NCBI GenBank assembly: GCA_907165135.1
Contig: OU015569.1
Coordinates: 1,240,001 to 1,304,000 of the forward strand
DNA length: 64,000 nucleotides
Direction: 5' to 3'
From: Oikopleura dioica
Lineage: Eukaryota > Chordata > Appendicularia > Copelata > Oikopleuridae
Positions 1-11,378 of the stretch are shown here, in pieces (within the stretch, counting starts at the first letter, position 1; each line of letters starts with the position of its first letter). Below the pieces are notes generated by a model. It worked only from the letters and a program-made list of their open reading frames with translations. It searched no databases and was not told the origin of the DNA. Made by a program: the position numbers and the translations under genes.

Positions 1-174
1 GCGAAGGAATATCAGAATAAAAAAGCAGGTGCGGGCGATTCAATGATTCCCTTTGAAACGCCGCAACTTGTGCTGCAGGTCCAGAGCACTCCTAAACAAC
101 GGAAATATTGCGTTCTGCTCGGCGCGCCAAGTAGTAGCTCTCCAATATTCTGCAGCGATGCGTGCCAAAGCTAA
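1..174 (+). CDS. 3' end of an unidentified protein (partial)
   Basis: Frame 1 is open from the first base to a TAA at 172-174, giving 57 residues that end in CSDACQS. The composition looks protein-like (PQLVLQVQSTP, then a Cys-containing tail) and it is followed by a long stretch without genes. It is probably the last exon of a gene that begins outside the window. I do not recognise the family. It could be chance, because the segment is short and no acceptor is visible. Confidence 0.35.
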   Translation, partial: AKEYQNKKAGAGDSMIPFETPQLVLQVQSTPKQRKYCVLLGAPSSSSPIFCSDACQS

Positions 175-2968
175 ACAAGACCTTATTTATGGCACCGTGG
201 TAAACTTTCTCAGGGTTTATTGAATCGCGGATTGATAAATCATCCCTTGCTTACTTTGAAATGATTACTGGCATTAATTATTTTACTGGTGGGATACCAT
301 TTGAGAAGGCACTTTATGTAACCGACTTTCTGTAATTCGAAGTTCGAAAGAAAGAATTTTCTAAAACAGCGAAATTTAAGACAAAATGTTTCGGACTCGC
401 AGTTTGCCCCGAGTGAAGGCACATCGTTTGAGCAAGAACTTTGCCAGCGCAAGAACATTTCAATGTAGCCCAGCTGTTTCCCGAGAAGAGCAACTCGTAT
501 CCCTTGCTCAGCGAAAGAGGTAAACCCTTGCAACAGTAATGCACTCGTATATTTTCTTCCATGATTTCCACAGGCCTGAGCAAAGTTCAAATGGAATAGG
601 GATCTTCTTTCTGGGTCTTGTCTGCCAGATAGACTGTCTATCCTTCTAGTGGGAAACAACAATTTTGACTCGTCAAAACAGCCGACGTAAAATCAAAATA
701 CCACCGTCATATTCTTATCAACTCAGCGTCTTTGTTTCTGGGTTATATAATTTCCACTGATATGAAATACGTCGGGCTTCGGACTTTGAGTTCTTATGAA
801 ATAAAAGTATAGATTTAAAATTTAAATATTGAGTGTACTTGAGAAACTGGTCGAACAGGTTGAAGTTGAAGTATGAAATTTGTTGTTTTTGTTTGTTAGA
901 TCGAAAACATCGATAGGCAAGGGGGTTGAAATCGGGTTGAAAGAGGCGCAGCGGGTGCGCTGACCTCAATCGGCAGCTAGGAAATCGGCAGCTAAAATCC
1001 GCGCCGAAATCCTAGCATGATCGAACCACCATCTGCTCATCGCACTAGGGAAACGCTCGCCGAAAAAAGGCTGAGAAATCCTAGCAAGGGCACTCAACCG
1101 AACCAGTAAATCAGAACGGCGTAACGGTAAATTCCCATTTCCCGCGCAAGTCTACCTTTGAAGTTCTTATCAATATGACTTTACAATGCACTGTCTTCAT
1201 TCTTATCGACGTACCATAAAAAAGATAAATTGTGATTTCAATTGACGAAACTTTTTATTGCCTTTTTTCGTTAAAATTAAAGCAGCCAAGGTTTAATTTT
1301 AAACATCAATTTCGAAGTTCGCAAAAAAATGTTTTCAAAAGAAGTTTTTGGAGACTCAAAAGTTCCATTTCATTTCCTCAAAAATACGATCTCAAAGCTT
1401 ATTCTTTTTGCCTTATCATTTCTTTACGTATCCATTCTATTCACTATAATAAGTTCATTTTCATGAAGAAACCTAACTTGTTGGTTTCCAGGAAATAACT
1501 AGATTTTTAATGAAAAATGAGTTAATTTTGACATGAATTAATTTGATTATCGAAGAGAATTTTTAAAATTTTTAAAATGATTTTTATTGAAAATAATTTT
1601 CTGAAAGACTGTTATGAGTCAGTGGTGTTGGAGGAGGCAAGTTCTACTGGTCAAAGAGTTTATTTTTATTGGGGAAAGAGCGATGTTAATTTATTATTAA
1701 AAAGATTTTTGTTTGGGCGGAGCGAACCAAGTCATCCCCGTCTCGGTAGGAAAAGCGTCGCCGATTTGGAGCTCGATTCTCCGAGGGAGCGCTCTTGCCA
1801 CCCACTCGGGGAGCGTCCAATCACGCGCCGCTTGGAGGCCCGTCGCCAATATTAGCGACACATTTCCTAGCAAACTCAGAGTACACTCGGTGAGCAGATC
1901 GGCTCACACACAGCCACCAGACGCACTCGAAAATAAAGAAATCAAGATTTTGAAAAAATCTCATTTCCGCATTTTCGAGTGAATTCAAGTCTGATTTGCA
2001 CCAGTGTTGTACTATTTTTCTTTTTGTTGTCTAGAGAAACGCGAAAACAAATACAGCTCTGAGATGGTGATTTTGAAATTTAACCGGGTTTAGTTGAGTG
2101 AGGGTCGAAATATCTGCGACCGGAACAGCTTCGTTCGGTCGGGACAATTCTACCCTAGCTCAACCTCGGTCCATTCGCCCGCCCACGCATAAACTTTTTA
2201 CCGGTTAACTTCGAGAGAAAGAAAGAGAGTCAGAACGGAATCGAGAACCTCGAGAGAAAAAATGGACTTTGTTACAGAATGTTTTTTTGCTAACTTAAAT
2301 TAATAATAGCTAATCAATTATTTAAAAATTAAATTTACAATTTTGGATTGTTTAATTGATGATGAATTAATGAATCATCGCTTCTATTTCTTGTTACTAG
2401 AGCCAGTATTGGCGTTTGTTGAATGCGCTATTTTCAGGCCGCATTTTTCGAAAGATACAGAACGCTACTTGACCAGTCCAAGCCCGGAGCGAAAAAGGGG
2501 GTCGAAGCGGGCTAGATTAGCCAGTTTAAAAAAAGTAAAAAAGGGTATTCGGGCCCGAAGGGGTGTCGCTTCAGACTCCTCCCCGCGCCAAAAAACGGGG
2601 ATCGATACAGGCGCAATAATACAGTGGGGATAATGCAAAAAGGCAATATGCGCAACTACGCTTCTATTTTGATTTTTACCACTCATTGCGAGAATGAGTA
2701 TTTTGAATGGATCGCGGCCCCCGGCTGAGCGCCCCGGCGCTACGAGCCAGAGTTGACCACGCTACTACTGAGTTTTGACGATTCAGCAGCTCTCGGGGGA
2801 GAATTCAAGGTCAACGCCAGCGCACTTCCTAACGCATATCAATAATCAAGCATCTGTATGCAACAGTTTGTGGGAATCAAAATGCTCTGCCAATTTACAA
2901 CGGAAGAAATATGCGAGTGAACGAATAATGAAATAAACGAAACGTAAATAATCGCCTTATCACTTTCA
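175..2968. other. Intergenic region, no convincing gene
   Basis: About 2.8 kb with alternating AT-rich (1200-1700, 2260-2350) and GC-rich (1710-1860, 2450-2640, 2700-2830) blocks. Two short near-repeats of 'AATCGGCAGCTA' lie at 965-995, and 'GAAATCCTAGCA' occurs near 1006 and again near 1072. Several frames of 60-140 codons are open, but they show no recognisable domain or splice context. I see no tRNA or other RNA gene. Confidence 0.5.
1710..1860. promoter_or_regulatory. GC-rich patch with CCAAT element (candidate promoter)
   Basis: A GC-rich island in AT-rich surroundings contains CCAATCA at 1817-1823 within GTCCAATCACGCGCC. The same CCAATCA-plus-GCGCC arrangement appears in GC-rich patches near 19.09 kb, 35.23 kb and 49.69 kb. 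CCAAT boxes are the known target of NF-Y. No gene start can be tied to this copy. Confidence 0.3.
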
Positions 2969-2994
2969 GCGCGTTCTCACAAGACGAAATCAAA

Positions 2995-3943
2995 ATGACG
3001 GAGGAGGACGAGACGCTGTACCGCGGAGTTGATATCATGCTTGATTCGGGTTCGCAAAAAATTGAAAAAACGAGGAGTTATATTTGATTTCCCGAGGGAT
3101 TTTCCCGTCGATTTCGGGTTTTAAAACTTTCATTTTCCCTTTCTTCGCAAAACTACAACTTGAAGTTTTGATCATTTGTCTCTTCCTTGATGTCAGTTAT
3201 TTGAACAATTAGCGAACCCAGTTTTTACCCGCTCATTCGGATCGGATTCTTGATTCTTATGGCGAGTTTATTAAAATGGTCGCTAATGAGTTAGGAAAGG
3301 GCTCGTATTAATCGAATGAAACAAATTCTAATTGGAATCGTGGCTAATTGAATTTCGAAATTCTGCAAGCAAAAATCAAGCCCTGAAAGATGTCGATTTC
3401 GCTGGCTTTACGGTACCACTTTGCCACGGCGATAAATGGCTAGTGAACAAGTCTCCTTTTATCTATGGAAAGCACAAAATCGAGTATGAATCGCGTACTT
3501 ACAAAAAGGTGCGATGAACTTTTTCAGAGCTCTTAACCAGCATTTATTCTTAGGTTGTTCATCTTCAATATTTGACAGAAAGTACAAGGGAAATTCTACT
3601 TTATTATATTGAGTCGCAAGTTCCGCCTGGCGTTGCAATTGAAGTAAGAAGTTACAAACTTGTCGAAATGCCGTCCAAAATGAAGGTTCTATCAACATAT
3701 TCGCCTGTCGCCCATTTTTTATCGTTTTAGGAAGCAATCAAGAACGAGAGCTTAGTCGATTCGGATCTCACGGAAAATGAACGTTTAATGAAACTTGACG
3801 ATATGGAATCCAGAAGAGCGCGAAAAGAGCAATTCGAAATCTACCGAAAACCTTGGAATCCATCTGAATACGATTGGAGGCGAACCGAAATCTCGCAACG
3901 CAAACGTAGACTTCGAACTCCTAATACAAAAGGAAATCTGTAA
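2995..3943 (+). CDS. MRPS10: Mitochondrial ribosomal protein mS10 (uS10m)
   Basis: This is a component of the small subunit of the mitochondrial ribosome. The spliced product aligns by eye with human MRPS10: DETLYRG near the start, ILDSYGEFIKMVANELG, then FIYGKHKIEYESRTY, the block around HLQYLTEST and PPGVAIEV. It ends in a basic tail of about 70 residues. Exons are about 2995-3050, 3222-3300, 3390-3508, 3554-3685 and 3731-3943. The intron 3301-3389 appears to be GC-AG; the last two are GT-AG and under 50 nt. The first exon-intron boundary is unresolved. A pyrimidine-AG at 2967-2969 lies 25 nt before the ATG and is a good spliced-leader acceptor. No mitochondrial presequence is obvious, so an upstream in-frame start is possible. 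Confidence 0.82.
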
Positions 3944-4329
3944 TAATAAAGCTCTCACAACCGCAAATATTCCAAGAACACTTTTCGCATTTTTAAAATG
4001 TTCTAGGCAAGAGAGAGAATTTTTATCAATATGCCAAAGATTCTTTCGAGAATTTTGAACGGCGCGCAACTTACTAATCCAGGTCTTATCACTCCAACTT
4101 TGCATGGCAAAATCTCCAGATCTATTTGCACACACGCATCAGGTGACCCTCACGCAAGGGATGAAAGAGAAAAAAAAGAGTAATTTTAAGCAAATCCCCA
4201 ATCGTTTCCTCGGGGAAATGCATATGACTTGTACGAGCCGTATGGCTGCTGTGCTATTTATTCTATTAGATAGTTCAGTGAGTTACAGTCTTTTTTAGAA
4301 ATTTGGATTCGATAATTTTCTAAGCAGCA
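3944..4329. other. Short intergenic region before RPL7A
   Basis: 386 bp between the mS10 stop and the RPL7A ATG. It contains no convincing gene. A TTTTTTAG at about 4292-4299 could be the acceptor for the RPL7A 5' end. The spacing is larger than expected for an operon. Confidence 0.4.
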
Positions 4330-5348
4330 ATGGTGAGTTTTCTCGTGGTTATGATTTGAGTTGCTAGGGGATATTCTCAGAGTTATCTTTTTGTATTCGT
4401 AGCTGATGTTGTTGTATGATGTTACGGTCGGATAGAAGGCTATATTTTTAATTCAGGCGAAAGGATCGAAGGCTTCCAAAGCTAAGCGCGTCGCCGCTGC
4501 CCCTTCTTTGGTCAAGAAGCAGAAGACCAAGAAGGTGGAGAACCCCCTTTCCGAGAAGCGACCAAAGAACTTCGGCATCGGCGGAACTGTCCAGCCCAAG
4601 CGAGATCTGACCCGCTTCGTCAAGTGGCCCAAATACGTTCGACTTCAGCGACAGCGGGCTGTCCTCCAGAAGCGACTCAAGGTCCCACCAATGGTCAACC
4701 AGTTTAGCCAGACCCTCGACCGCCAAACTGCCACTGCTTTCTTCAAGCTTGCTGAGAAGTATCGACCAGAGAGCAAGGGCGAAAAGAAAGCTCGACTCTT
4801 GGCTCGAGCTGAGGCCAAGTACGAAGAATTCAAAGTTACCAAAATCATGATTTCGTTTCTAGGGCCGCCGGTAAGGCTGACGAGCCCGCCTTCAAGCGAA
4901 CCAATGTCCTCTCTGTTGGTGTTAACCGAGTTGTTACCGCCGTTGAGAAGAAGAAGGCTTCGCTCGTCGTTATTGCTCACGATGTCGATCCCCTCGAAAT
5001 CGTCCTCTTCCTCCCTACCCTCTGCCGAAAGATGGGCGTCCAGTACTGTATCGTCAAGGTGGTTTAGATTTACAAATCCATATATTTACTCCGTTCAAGG
5101 GAAAAGCTCGACTTGGTCGACTTGTTGGCCTCAAGACCGCTTCTTGCGTCGCTCTCACCGATGTCAATGCTGAGGACAAGAATGCTCTCGCCAAGATTGT
5201 TGAGTCCGTCAACACCAACTACATGGAGCGAGCTGATATGATCCGAAAGACCTGGGGCGGACAGATCATGTCTCAGCGAACGAACAACCGAATCGCCAAG
5301 ATGGAAAAGCTCCGAGCCAAGGAGGAGGCCAAGAAGGCTATTCACTAA
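4330..5348 (+). CDS. RPL7A: 60S ribosomal protein eL8 (RPL7A)
   Basis: A structural protein of the cytosolic large ribosomal subunit. The first exon is only the ATG (4330-4332), followed by GTGAGT; single-codon first exons are common in ribosomal protein genes. Later exons are 4457-4818, 4863-5058 and 5100-5348, all with GT-AG introns. The product matches RPL7A along its length: KNFGIGG and [14 protein letters not shown], then [38 protein letters not shown] and a basic C terminus. It is about 270 residues, the usual length. Codon use is strongly biased towards C-ending codons (AAG, CTC, GTC), as expected for a highly expressed gene. Confidence 0.97.
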
Positions 5349-5688
5349 CTGCGGAGATAATAAATCTGCACTTGTAAAATGCTAAAGCGACTTCAGTATG
5401 CATGAGAGTCTGAACCTGCTGATCTACTTTGTTTCACTGAAAGCAAAATTAGCAAATGGATTGACTAATTACTTTAATAATCAGAAACGATATAAAAAAT
5501 AAGAACCTATTTAACTTTATCTAACAATTTTGAGAGATTGCATAGTCGGCGCTGTGGAGATCGAAGTCTGTTCTTCACCCTCAGTTTGAAAAAGAGAACG
5601 TTTCTCAAATCAAAGACTAGAAAGTTAACGTTTCAAACTCGTAGCAATAAGAGAAATCTCCGCATCTGATATTCTGCAACTGTCGAGA
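5349..5688. other. Convergent 3' flank between RPL7A and the GPCR gene
   Basis: 340 bp holding the 3' ends of two convergent genes. An AATAAA-like sequence (GATAATAAATCTGC) lies at about 5355-5368, just after the RPL7A stop. Nothing else is recognised. Confidence 0.4.
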
Positions 5689-7375
5689 TTAGTGTTTTTC
5701 GTTCGTGCAGATTTCTTCGAGCTGCTCGCGTCCCCAGCAGGAACGTACTTTTTGCAGAACACTCGCTGAACGCATCCAATTATTCTGTTCTCCTTGTTGA
5801 TTTCTTACCACTAGGTCTCTTCTGAACTTTCTCCCAAGGAAAGAATATATAATAGCATTTATCATTGGACAGGAAATAAGGAACCAGTCTTTCACATAAA
5901 TCAGCTTGTGGCAAAAATCAACGCCGAAATCGATCTTGGTTAAACGAATGAAATAGAAGAGCAGGCACGGGGCAGAACCCAGAAGAGTGGCAAGAAGGAA
6001 AATCGCTATATTCCTCGAAACTGTCTTTGAGTTGCTCCGAGATTGATTCCCGATCGACGAAAGCATCGTTTCGCTCTGTCGAATCTTTTGTCCAATTTTG
6101 CAGTAAAAGAACACTGAACTAGTAGTAACACAAGGCTGCTGGTATCTGTGCACCTGTAAGCGCAGCAGGTAGGCAAAAACCAAAAATGAATCGCGCTATG
6201 TAATGGGTGGTTTCTCCAACGGAAGTCGGTAAAAGACATTTGCTTAGCGACTCGATCAGGGTTCGGTATTTTGAATTCGCAAAATTATTCGTTTTTCATT
6301 TGAATTTCTATTTATTCGTTTACGAATATTCTCTAATGAGCGAATATGCAAAACGAATGAAAACGAATTTTCTCGGAGAATTTTTCAGAAATTCAGCGAA
6401 TTTCTCAAATATTCGCTTTGCCGCGCGCTCTGATTGGTCGGGCTTTGACGTTGCGCAGCCTATAATTTTATTTTCACCGCCCAAATAACCTTATAGCTCG
6501 CGGGCGCCACCCTTTTCTCGCCCGCGGCCCTGGAGTTCAGCCAATCCAGGGCTGTACGCTCAATTTCGAGCGAATATTCGCCCGAATAGGCGATTCGCGA
6601 ACAATCGCTCATTCTCTTAAGAAAAGAGCATATTCGCTGCGTGTATTGGCGAATTTTTCGACGAATTCAAAATACCGAACCCTGGACTCGATGTCTGGGG
6701 AGTACTCTTTGCACTTAATTATATTATTTCATATTACGGCATAATTCATCATGTACCTGTGATTCTAAATGCAACTTCGTGGCGTTAGAATCTTCAGCTA
6801 AAAATGTAGAAAAGAAGCTGCAATCTTCAAGGGTGTGAGCAGTCCAAACTTTTATACAAGAATAGGTTTCATTTCCTTCGGCATTGATGACTTTCGTGAG
6901 TGAGGAAAAATACATCAGAGGCGCAGAGCATAAAAGCGACCAGGCGAGAATGATGATGGAGAGCAAGGCTATCCTGGGAGCAGGACGGGACTGGCCAAGG
7001 CTGACGCGATGTAGAATGTGATATCGGTCGAAAGCAACAGCTGTGATGACGAGTATCGACACAGTGAGGAAGAACTCTCTTCCCGTATTTTTAAACTTGC
7101 ACCACGCTTTATCCAAAATGCCGTTCGAATCTGAAAAGCTTTCTTCTTGTATTACACGCCAAGGTGGATACAGGCAGAGCGTATGCGCGACTGCCAGCGA
7201 GATTTATATTCTATGCTCAAACAAGTTGTTATACAATGTTTAATAAACATAGTTATTTTAAAAATCTCTGATTAAAAGAAGATCGGCGATTGTCAGTAGA
7301 GTCACGAGAAAGTCCGCGGCGTTCTTTCGCGTCGTTGAAAACGTGACGATGAGGATTATTCCTTCTCTTCGGATA
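5689..7375 (-). CDS. Class A (rhodopsin-like) G protein-coupled receptor, start not located
   Basis: A seven-helix receptor split over several exons on the minus strand. A TM1-2 exon (from 7375) carries NAADFLVTLLTIADLLL, the TM2 N/LxxxD signature. Another exon (7130-6757) has the TM3 Cys, then AFDRYHI (DRY motif), the TM4 Trp and an extracellular loop with an NET glycosylation site. The last exon (from about 6153) has TM5-7, with FLLATLLGSAPCLLFYFI and CPMINAIIYSFLGRKFR, an NPxxY-like end. The C tail stops at 5689. One junction in TM2 fits a GA-AG intron. The intron 6756-6154 holds a hAT-like MITE. The first half of TM1 and the front of TM5 are not clear, so a pseudogene is possible. The ligand is unknown; it is probably a peptide-type receptor. 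Confidence 0.7.
6257..6684. mobile_element. hAT-like MITE (428 bp) in an intron of the GPCR gene
   Basis: The element starts CAGGGTTCGGTATTTTGAAT at 6257 and ends with the inverted copy at 6684; the terminal inverted repeat is about 23 bp. It is flanked on both sides by the identical 8 bp GACTCGAT (6249-6256 and 6685-6692). Terminal CAGGG plus an 8-bp duplication is typical of hAT transposons. There is no transposase frame, so it is non-autonomous. Inside are many GAATATTCG-type palindromic words and a GC-rich block with GACCAATCAGAGCGCG (reverse strand, about 6425-6440). Confidence 0.9.
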
Positions 7376-7654
7376 CTAACATGTTTTTAAAGAATGCGAG
7401 ATTTGTCAGATCAAGTATCCATTCCGTTCAAGATAATGCCTAGAGCACAGCTAAACTCCCTTTGTAACCGAAAAGCTATTTCTTAAAGGAGCGTACCTGA
7501 ACATGATCGTCCAATTTTTTAGCTTGAAATCGTTGCTAGCCTTATTTTAGCTTTCAAATTTAATAAATTTACGAGTCTACTGAAGTAAATTCAAAGGAGG
7601 AGAATATGAGTGTGCGATCTAAAAACGCTTTTGCCCGCGAAATGTCAGTTCGAA

Positions 7655-7945
7655 TCAATAGAAACCATCCGACATTAACTTCGAATTAAATTCGAAAGCC
7701 ATTAACAGAACCTCCGGACCATCCCCATTGCCGCCGGAGTCACAATCTAGAATTACATTAACAGTCTTTAGCAGATACTGTAACATACTGCAAGGTTCAT
7801 CTGGCTGCAGCAAACAGAGTTCCTCGCACAATGCTCTTTCCATAATAGCTTCTTCTTCCTTGTTTTTCTCCTCATAAAACTTTGGAATAGATTTTAACAC
7901 TCCAAGAAAGTATGAATTAGGCACTTTATGAATTGACCGAGACAC
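7655..7945 (-). CDS. Possible 5' exon or small gene, unidentified
   Basis: An open minus-strand frame of about 96 codons with protein-like composition. It has an acidic-basic stretch (FYEEKNKEEEAIMERALC), four cysteines (LCEELC-type spacing, then DEPC and DCDSGG), and ends at a TGA. It lies just upstream of the GPCR TM1-2 exon on the same strand. A donor-like GTTTCT near its end could splice it onto that gene as an N-terminal ectodomain, but no signal peptide is seen. The frame has no ATG at its left edge; the first internal Met is in IMERALC. It is equally possible that this is not coding. Confidence 0.25.
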   Translation of the reverse strand: MSRSIHKVPNSYFLGVLKSIPKFYEEKNKEEEAIMERALCEELCLLQPDEPCSMLQYLLKTVNVILDCDSGGNGDGPEVLLMAFEFNSKLMSDGFY

Positions 7946-9078
7946 TAATTCGACTTAAGTTTCAAGCAAATTTTCTTAATTAAAACGAGCTTTTTTCATT
8001 AATATTTAAATCTGTTCCGTCAAGTAATAGAAAGAGCATTCGCATAGCTTCGTTTTGTCGATGTCTTTAATATTTGTCGTCTCATTTTCCTGAGTTCTAG
8101 CTTTCCCGAGCAATAAGACTGCTCCGGACTGATAATGAACGAGGAAAGTTTTTGCGCTGGTTCTCTATTTTCTTTTCTCTCTCTCTGTCTCTCAGTCCGG
8201 TACTGAAAATACAGCGATCATTTTCTAACTGCGCGTCAATCGTAAAACCAAAAAATCGTCACCAGCAGTGCAAATAAAAGATCTAAAACGTTTTCATGTT
8301 TATCGGAGTTTAGGTGTCCCCATCGGGGAATTGCGGCTTCTTTCAGTAAAGCTAAAGTTCCTCTTTTCAGCCTTTTAAATGCAAAGCAAATTATAATTAA
8401 ATCCTCTCATTATAATTTCCCCCATCAAAGCTGATTACCGTTGAAGCAATTATAATCGAACTTCTCTCTCGCGTTTTAACAATTCTCGTCTTCTGCAATT
8501 CAAATTTGAAGTATATAATATTCTTCTACTGCCTTCTACTGCCGATTCACATGTTGGTGTAACCTACTTGAAAGCGGGACTAAGCAAGTAAGTAGGTATA
8601 TTTTACGTCGAATAATGCTTGAAGCGAAAAAGCTCTCTATTCTCTGAGCAAGTGTATGTATTTTAAATTCAAGAGATTAGTCTCTCGCTGGAGATTATAT
8701 AATGCAACTTCGGTGGTACACTTTGAGCTCATAAGAGAAGCATAACTTTCAACTCAATTCATAGATTATTTAAGACGGTGACAGATTCTGAGGTCAATTT
8801 GAAAATAAATAAAAATCGCGTCTTACCTCGCTCTAAATAATCATCAATGGGGAATATTGGATTTCTCTTTCGGGGATTGCGGCCTCTCAAGTCAAGAAAA
8901 GTCTAAGTTAGACTCTAACTTATTGAACTTTTTTTTTAAAAAGAGAAATCATTGTTCGGAAAAAGCCCCGGCGGCAATTTTAGTTTCAAGTACTAGAAAG
9001 AAACGTGGCGTTATCCTTGGACCAAATTTAATTTATTCTTGATGGGAGTTAGTAAATTTTACAGTTAACGGTTTGGAA
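7946..9078. other. Intergenic region, AT-rich
   Basis: About 1.1 kb between the GPCR and PLA2-like genes, mainly AT-rich with a CT-rich run (TCTCTCTCTGTCTCTC near 8178-8193). One 61-codon frame (8857-9042) is open, but it has a poly-Phe/Lys composition and no splice context. I see no gene here. Confidence 0.4.
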
Positions 9079-10991
9079 TTAGTAAAAAGGGATAGTTCTA
9101 GAGTAAGCGATTCCTTCTTCTATCGAGCAGGTTCCTGCAGGCCTGAGTTGATTCGATTCGCAGCAAACTTCCGATGGGATAGAGTACATTTGGAAACTGC
9201 CAAGGTCTGTAAGACAGCACATTGGCGTGTGATCTGAATTATAAATCTTCATTATCTTCATTGCTTTTTGAAGATCTTACCTATTGTCGAGCTAGAGGTG
9301 GGGGCACAAAGAGACTCGTCGTAGTCCATGAAATTAACGTCAGGAGCACCAATGGTTCCAAGAACGTTGGCGAGCGCCTTGTCGCATTCGCAAATGGCCT
9401 TCTCAAAAGGAGAAGAGGCGTCACAGACGAACGATGTTGGTTCTGGATATTCCCAAAGCGACGAGATCAGTGAGCCTGGTTGGAAGATGTCGACCGAGCA
9501 ACGAGCGCACTTTTTCCAAGCATTTATTGCCAGGTCAACATCGTCAACGATCTTACCCGCATTTTTACGGAATGGCTCGAGCTCGCCACGTCCTGTGCAG
9601 CCGTAATTCCAAAGAGCACTTGCAGTGGCGGCTGCTGCGTCTCCAGACACTCCTCCTGCACCAAAGAAAGATGCGAATCCTGACGCCCAAGCGGACAGCC
9701 ACCAATTGGCATTGACTTTGGCGGCTTGAGCAATGAGTTTGATGCAGACGCGCTCGCTGTTTCGGCCAATTGGATCATATGCGATTGCACAGAGATCGTG
9801 TTCCTTTCCAAATTGATCCGCAGTTGGCGTCCAAGTACAGTCAGATTGTCCAGTTGAGGTGTCGACAGTCGTGCAGGTCATTCCTGCAGGTCCGTTGAAC
9901 ATGATGCGATCCATGTCAACAAATGTGCCGAAGCCAGTACTGTACTCTGAATACCAGCTCATCGACCAGGAACCGTAGAAGCTGTAGACTTCTCCGTTCT
10001 TCGGACTGTCACCAGTGAATGTAGGAAGGCCTTCACAATGAGCTGGTTCGCTGGAGGGATCGCTAACCTGACGACGGCCACGAGAATGGAAATCGTCATG
10101 GTGGTCTTCTTCATTGTCTCCAAAGAGTCCAGTAAAAAGTTGGAAACCGCTCTGCTCCATCAGTCGTTTTTCTTTCTTGCTGGTCGGCATTCCAGGAGTC
10201 CACACTGTTGCCATGAATTGAGCAGGCATTGAACTCCTTAGATTTCCGTCGGCATCGAAATCTTCGACTTGAATCGCGATGGGTTTGATTCCTGACGCAA
10301 ACGTGTCTTGTAAGGGATCGTAAGTGACTTTGCACAGGTCGGCATCAAGAACTAACGAGTCAAAGCGGCCATTGTCACGTGCCAAAGCGCCACCTTCTGC
10401 CATCGTTGCCCATCGACACTTGATGCTGTCTCCATCGGGGTCTACTGGATAGAGATAGAGGCTCTGGTCGCTGCAGCCGGTCATGATGTACCATACAGCG
10501 GGTATGTTGAAGCGCGGTGAGTTGTTTGAAACATCCGCAACGGTCGAAGTGAAGATGTAGTTTCCGTTGAAACTGTTGCCGTCGTCGTCCTGCATGGAGA
10601 TTGTGCAGCAGCCGGAAGAGGTCTGAGTGAACGGCTGAGTTATTGAGAACTCTTCGTCAATCGATCCAAAGCAGTAGTGAGAGTTGACATCCAAGGACGC
10701 TGCCGTTTCAATTTCGGAAACGACATATGTGCCGCTCGTGCCGTTGTTAGCAGCGTCGATCAAGAGTGTTCCGTCTGGGTAAGAGTGAACCTGCTCAGCG
10801 ATCATTTGAGCACTCTCTACCTGGTTGTCGACGTCGTTCTGAGTGCAGCCGCTGCCGTAGCCGTCCATTGATCGTCGCCAAGCCATCGTTCGAGTGACGG
10901 ACATCTCACCGGTTCCAGCGGCGTACTGATAGGAACCTGCTCGGTAGTGGGAAGCAAAAGCGGAGGAGATAACACTCGCCAAAAATTTCAT
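9079..10991 (-). CDS. Secreted protein with SHYR-type domain and degenerate phospholipase A2 domain
   Basis: Two exons (10991-9281 and 9233-9079) with a 47-nt GT-AG intron; about 620 residues. It starts with a signal peptide (MKFLASVISSAFA) directly followed by SHYRAGSYQY, resembling the SHYRGG motif that opens some secreted invertebrate proteins. Cys-rich repeats follow, including two modules with D-P-DGD or DPIGR. A basic RGRR site lies near residue 307. The C-terminal third resembles secreted PLA2: WNYGCTGRG, a DDVD, and CECDKALA with many Cys. In PLA2 the catalytic pair is His-Asp in CCxxHDxC; the matching segment here reads INAWKKC, so catalysis is probably lost. It is likely extracellular. 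A house or matrix component is only a guess. Confidence 0.7.
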
Positions 10992-11378
10992 ACTTTCAGA
11001 TTTTCTGGGAGGCTCTTTTTTGATGCTCTGTCTGGCACTGAGTTGAATTATATACTGGCTGCTATCTCAAAATGTACACAAATTGAGACACCAAAACATA
11101 CGATAAGATTGGACCGGAGTCCAGCTCGGTGAATTTATCGCTTATATTTTGCCAGAAAACAAGGTTAAGAGCGGTTAGTTCTTTTACGGTTGTTTTTTTA
11201 AAGAACATACGATTCGAGATACCAAGTAATTTCAAGCAAATAAGAACCAATTGAAATGAACAAAATTTCAGTGCTAGAATAATCTAACTGAAATGCCCTG
11301 TGGCACTTTCACGGCGAAATAAATCAGAAGAAAAAATGGAAATGGTATTCACTCCGAAATCGTGCACATAAGAGAATA
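10992..11378. promoter_or_regulatory. Divergent promoter region of the PLA2-like and cellulase genes
   Basis: 387 bp separate two genes transcribed away from each other, both encoding secreted proteins. The region is AT-rich with no GC-rich CCAAT patch. A TATATA-like word (ATTATATACTGG) occurs at about 11046-11057, roughly 55 bp upstream of the PLA2-like ATG, and could serve as its TATA box. No operator sites can be named. Confidence 0.35.

Noticed and set aside
240-662. 140-codon minus-strand frame with two GYI-like segments
   Set aside because: No domain, no splice context and only one exon; composition is compatible with chance.
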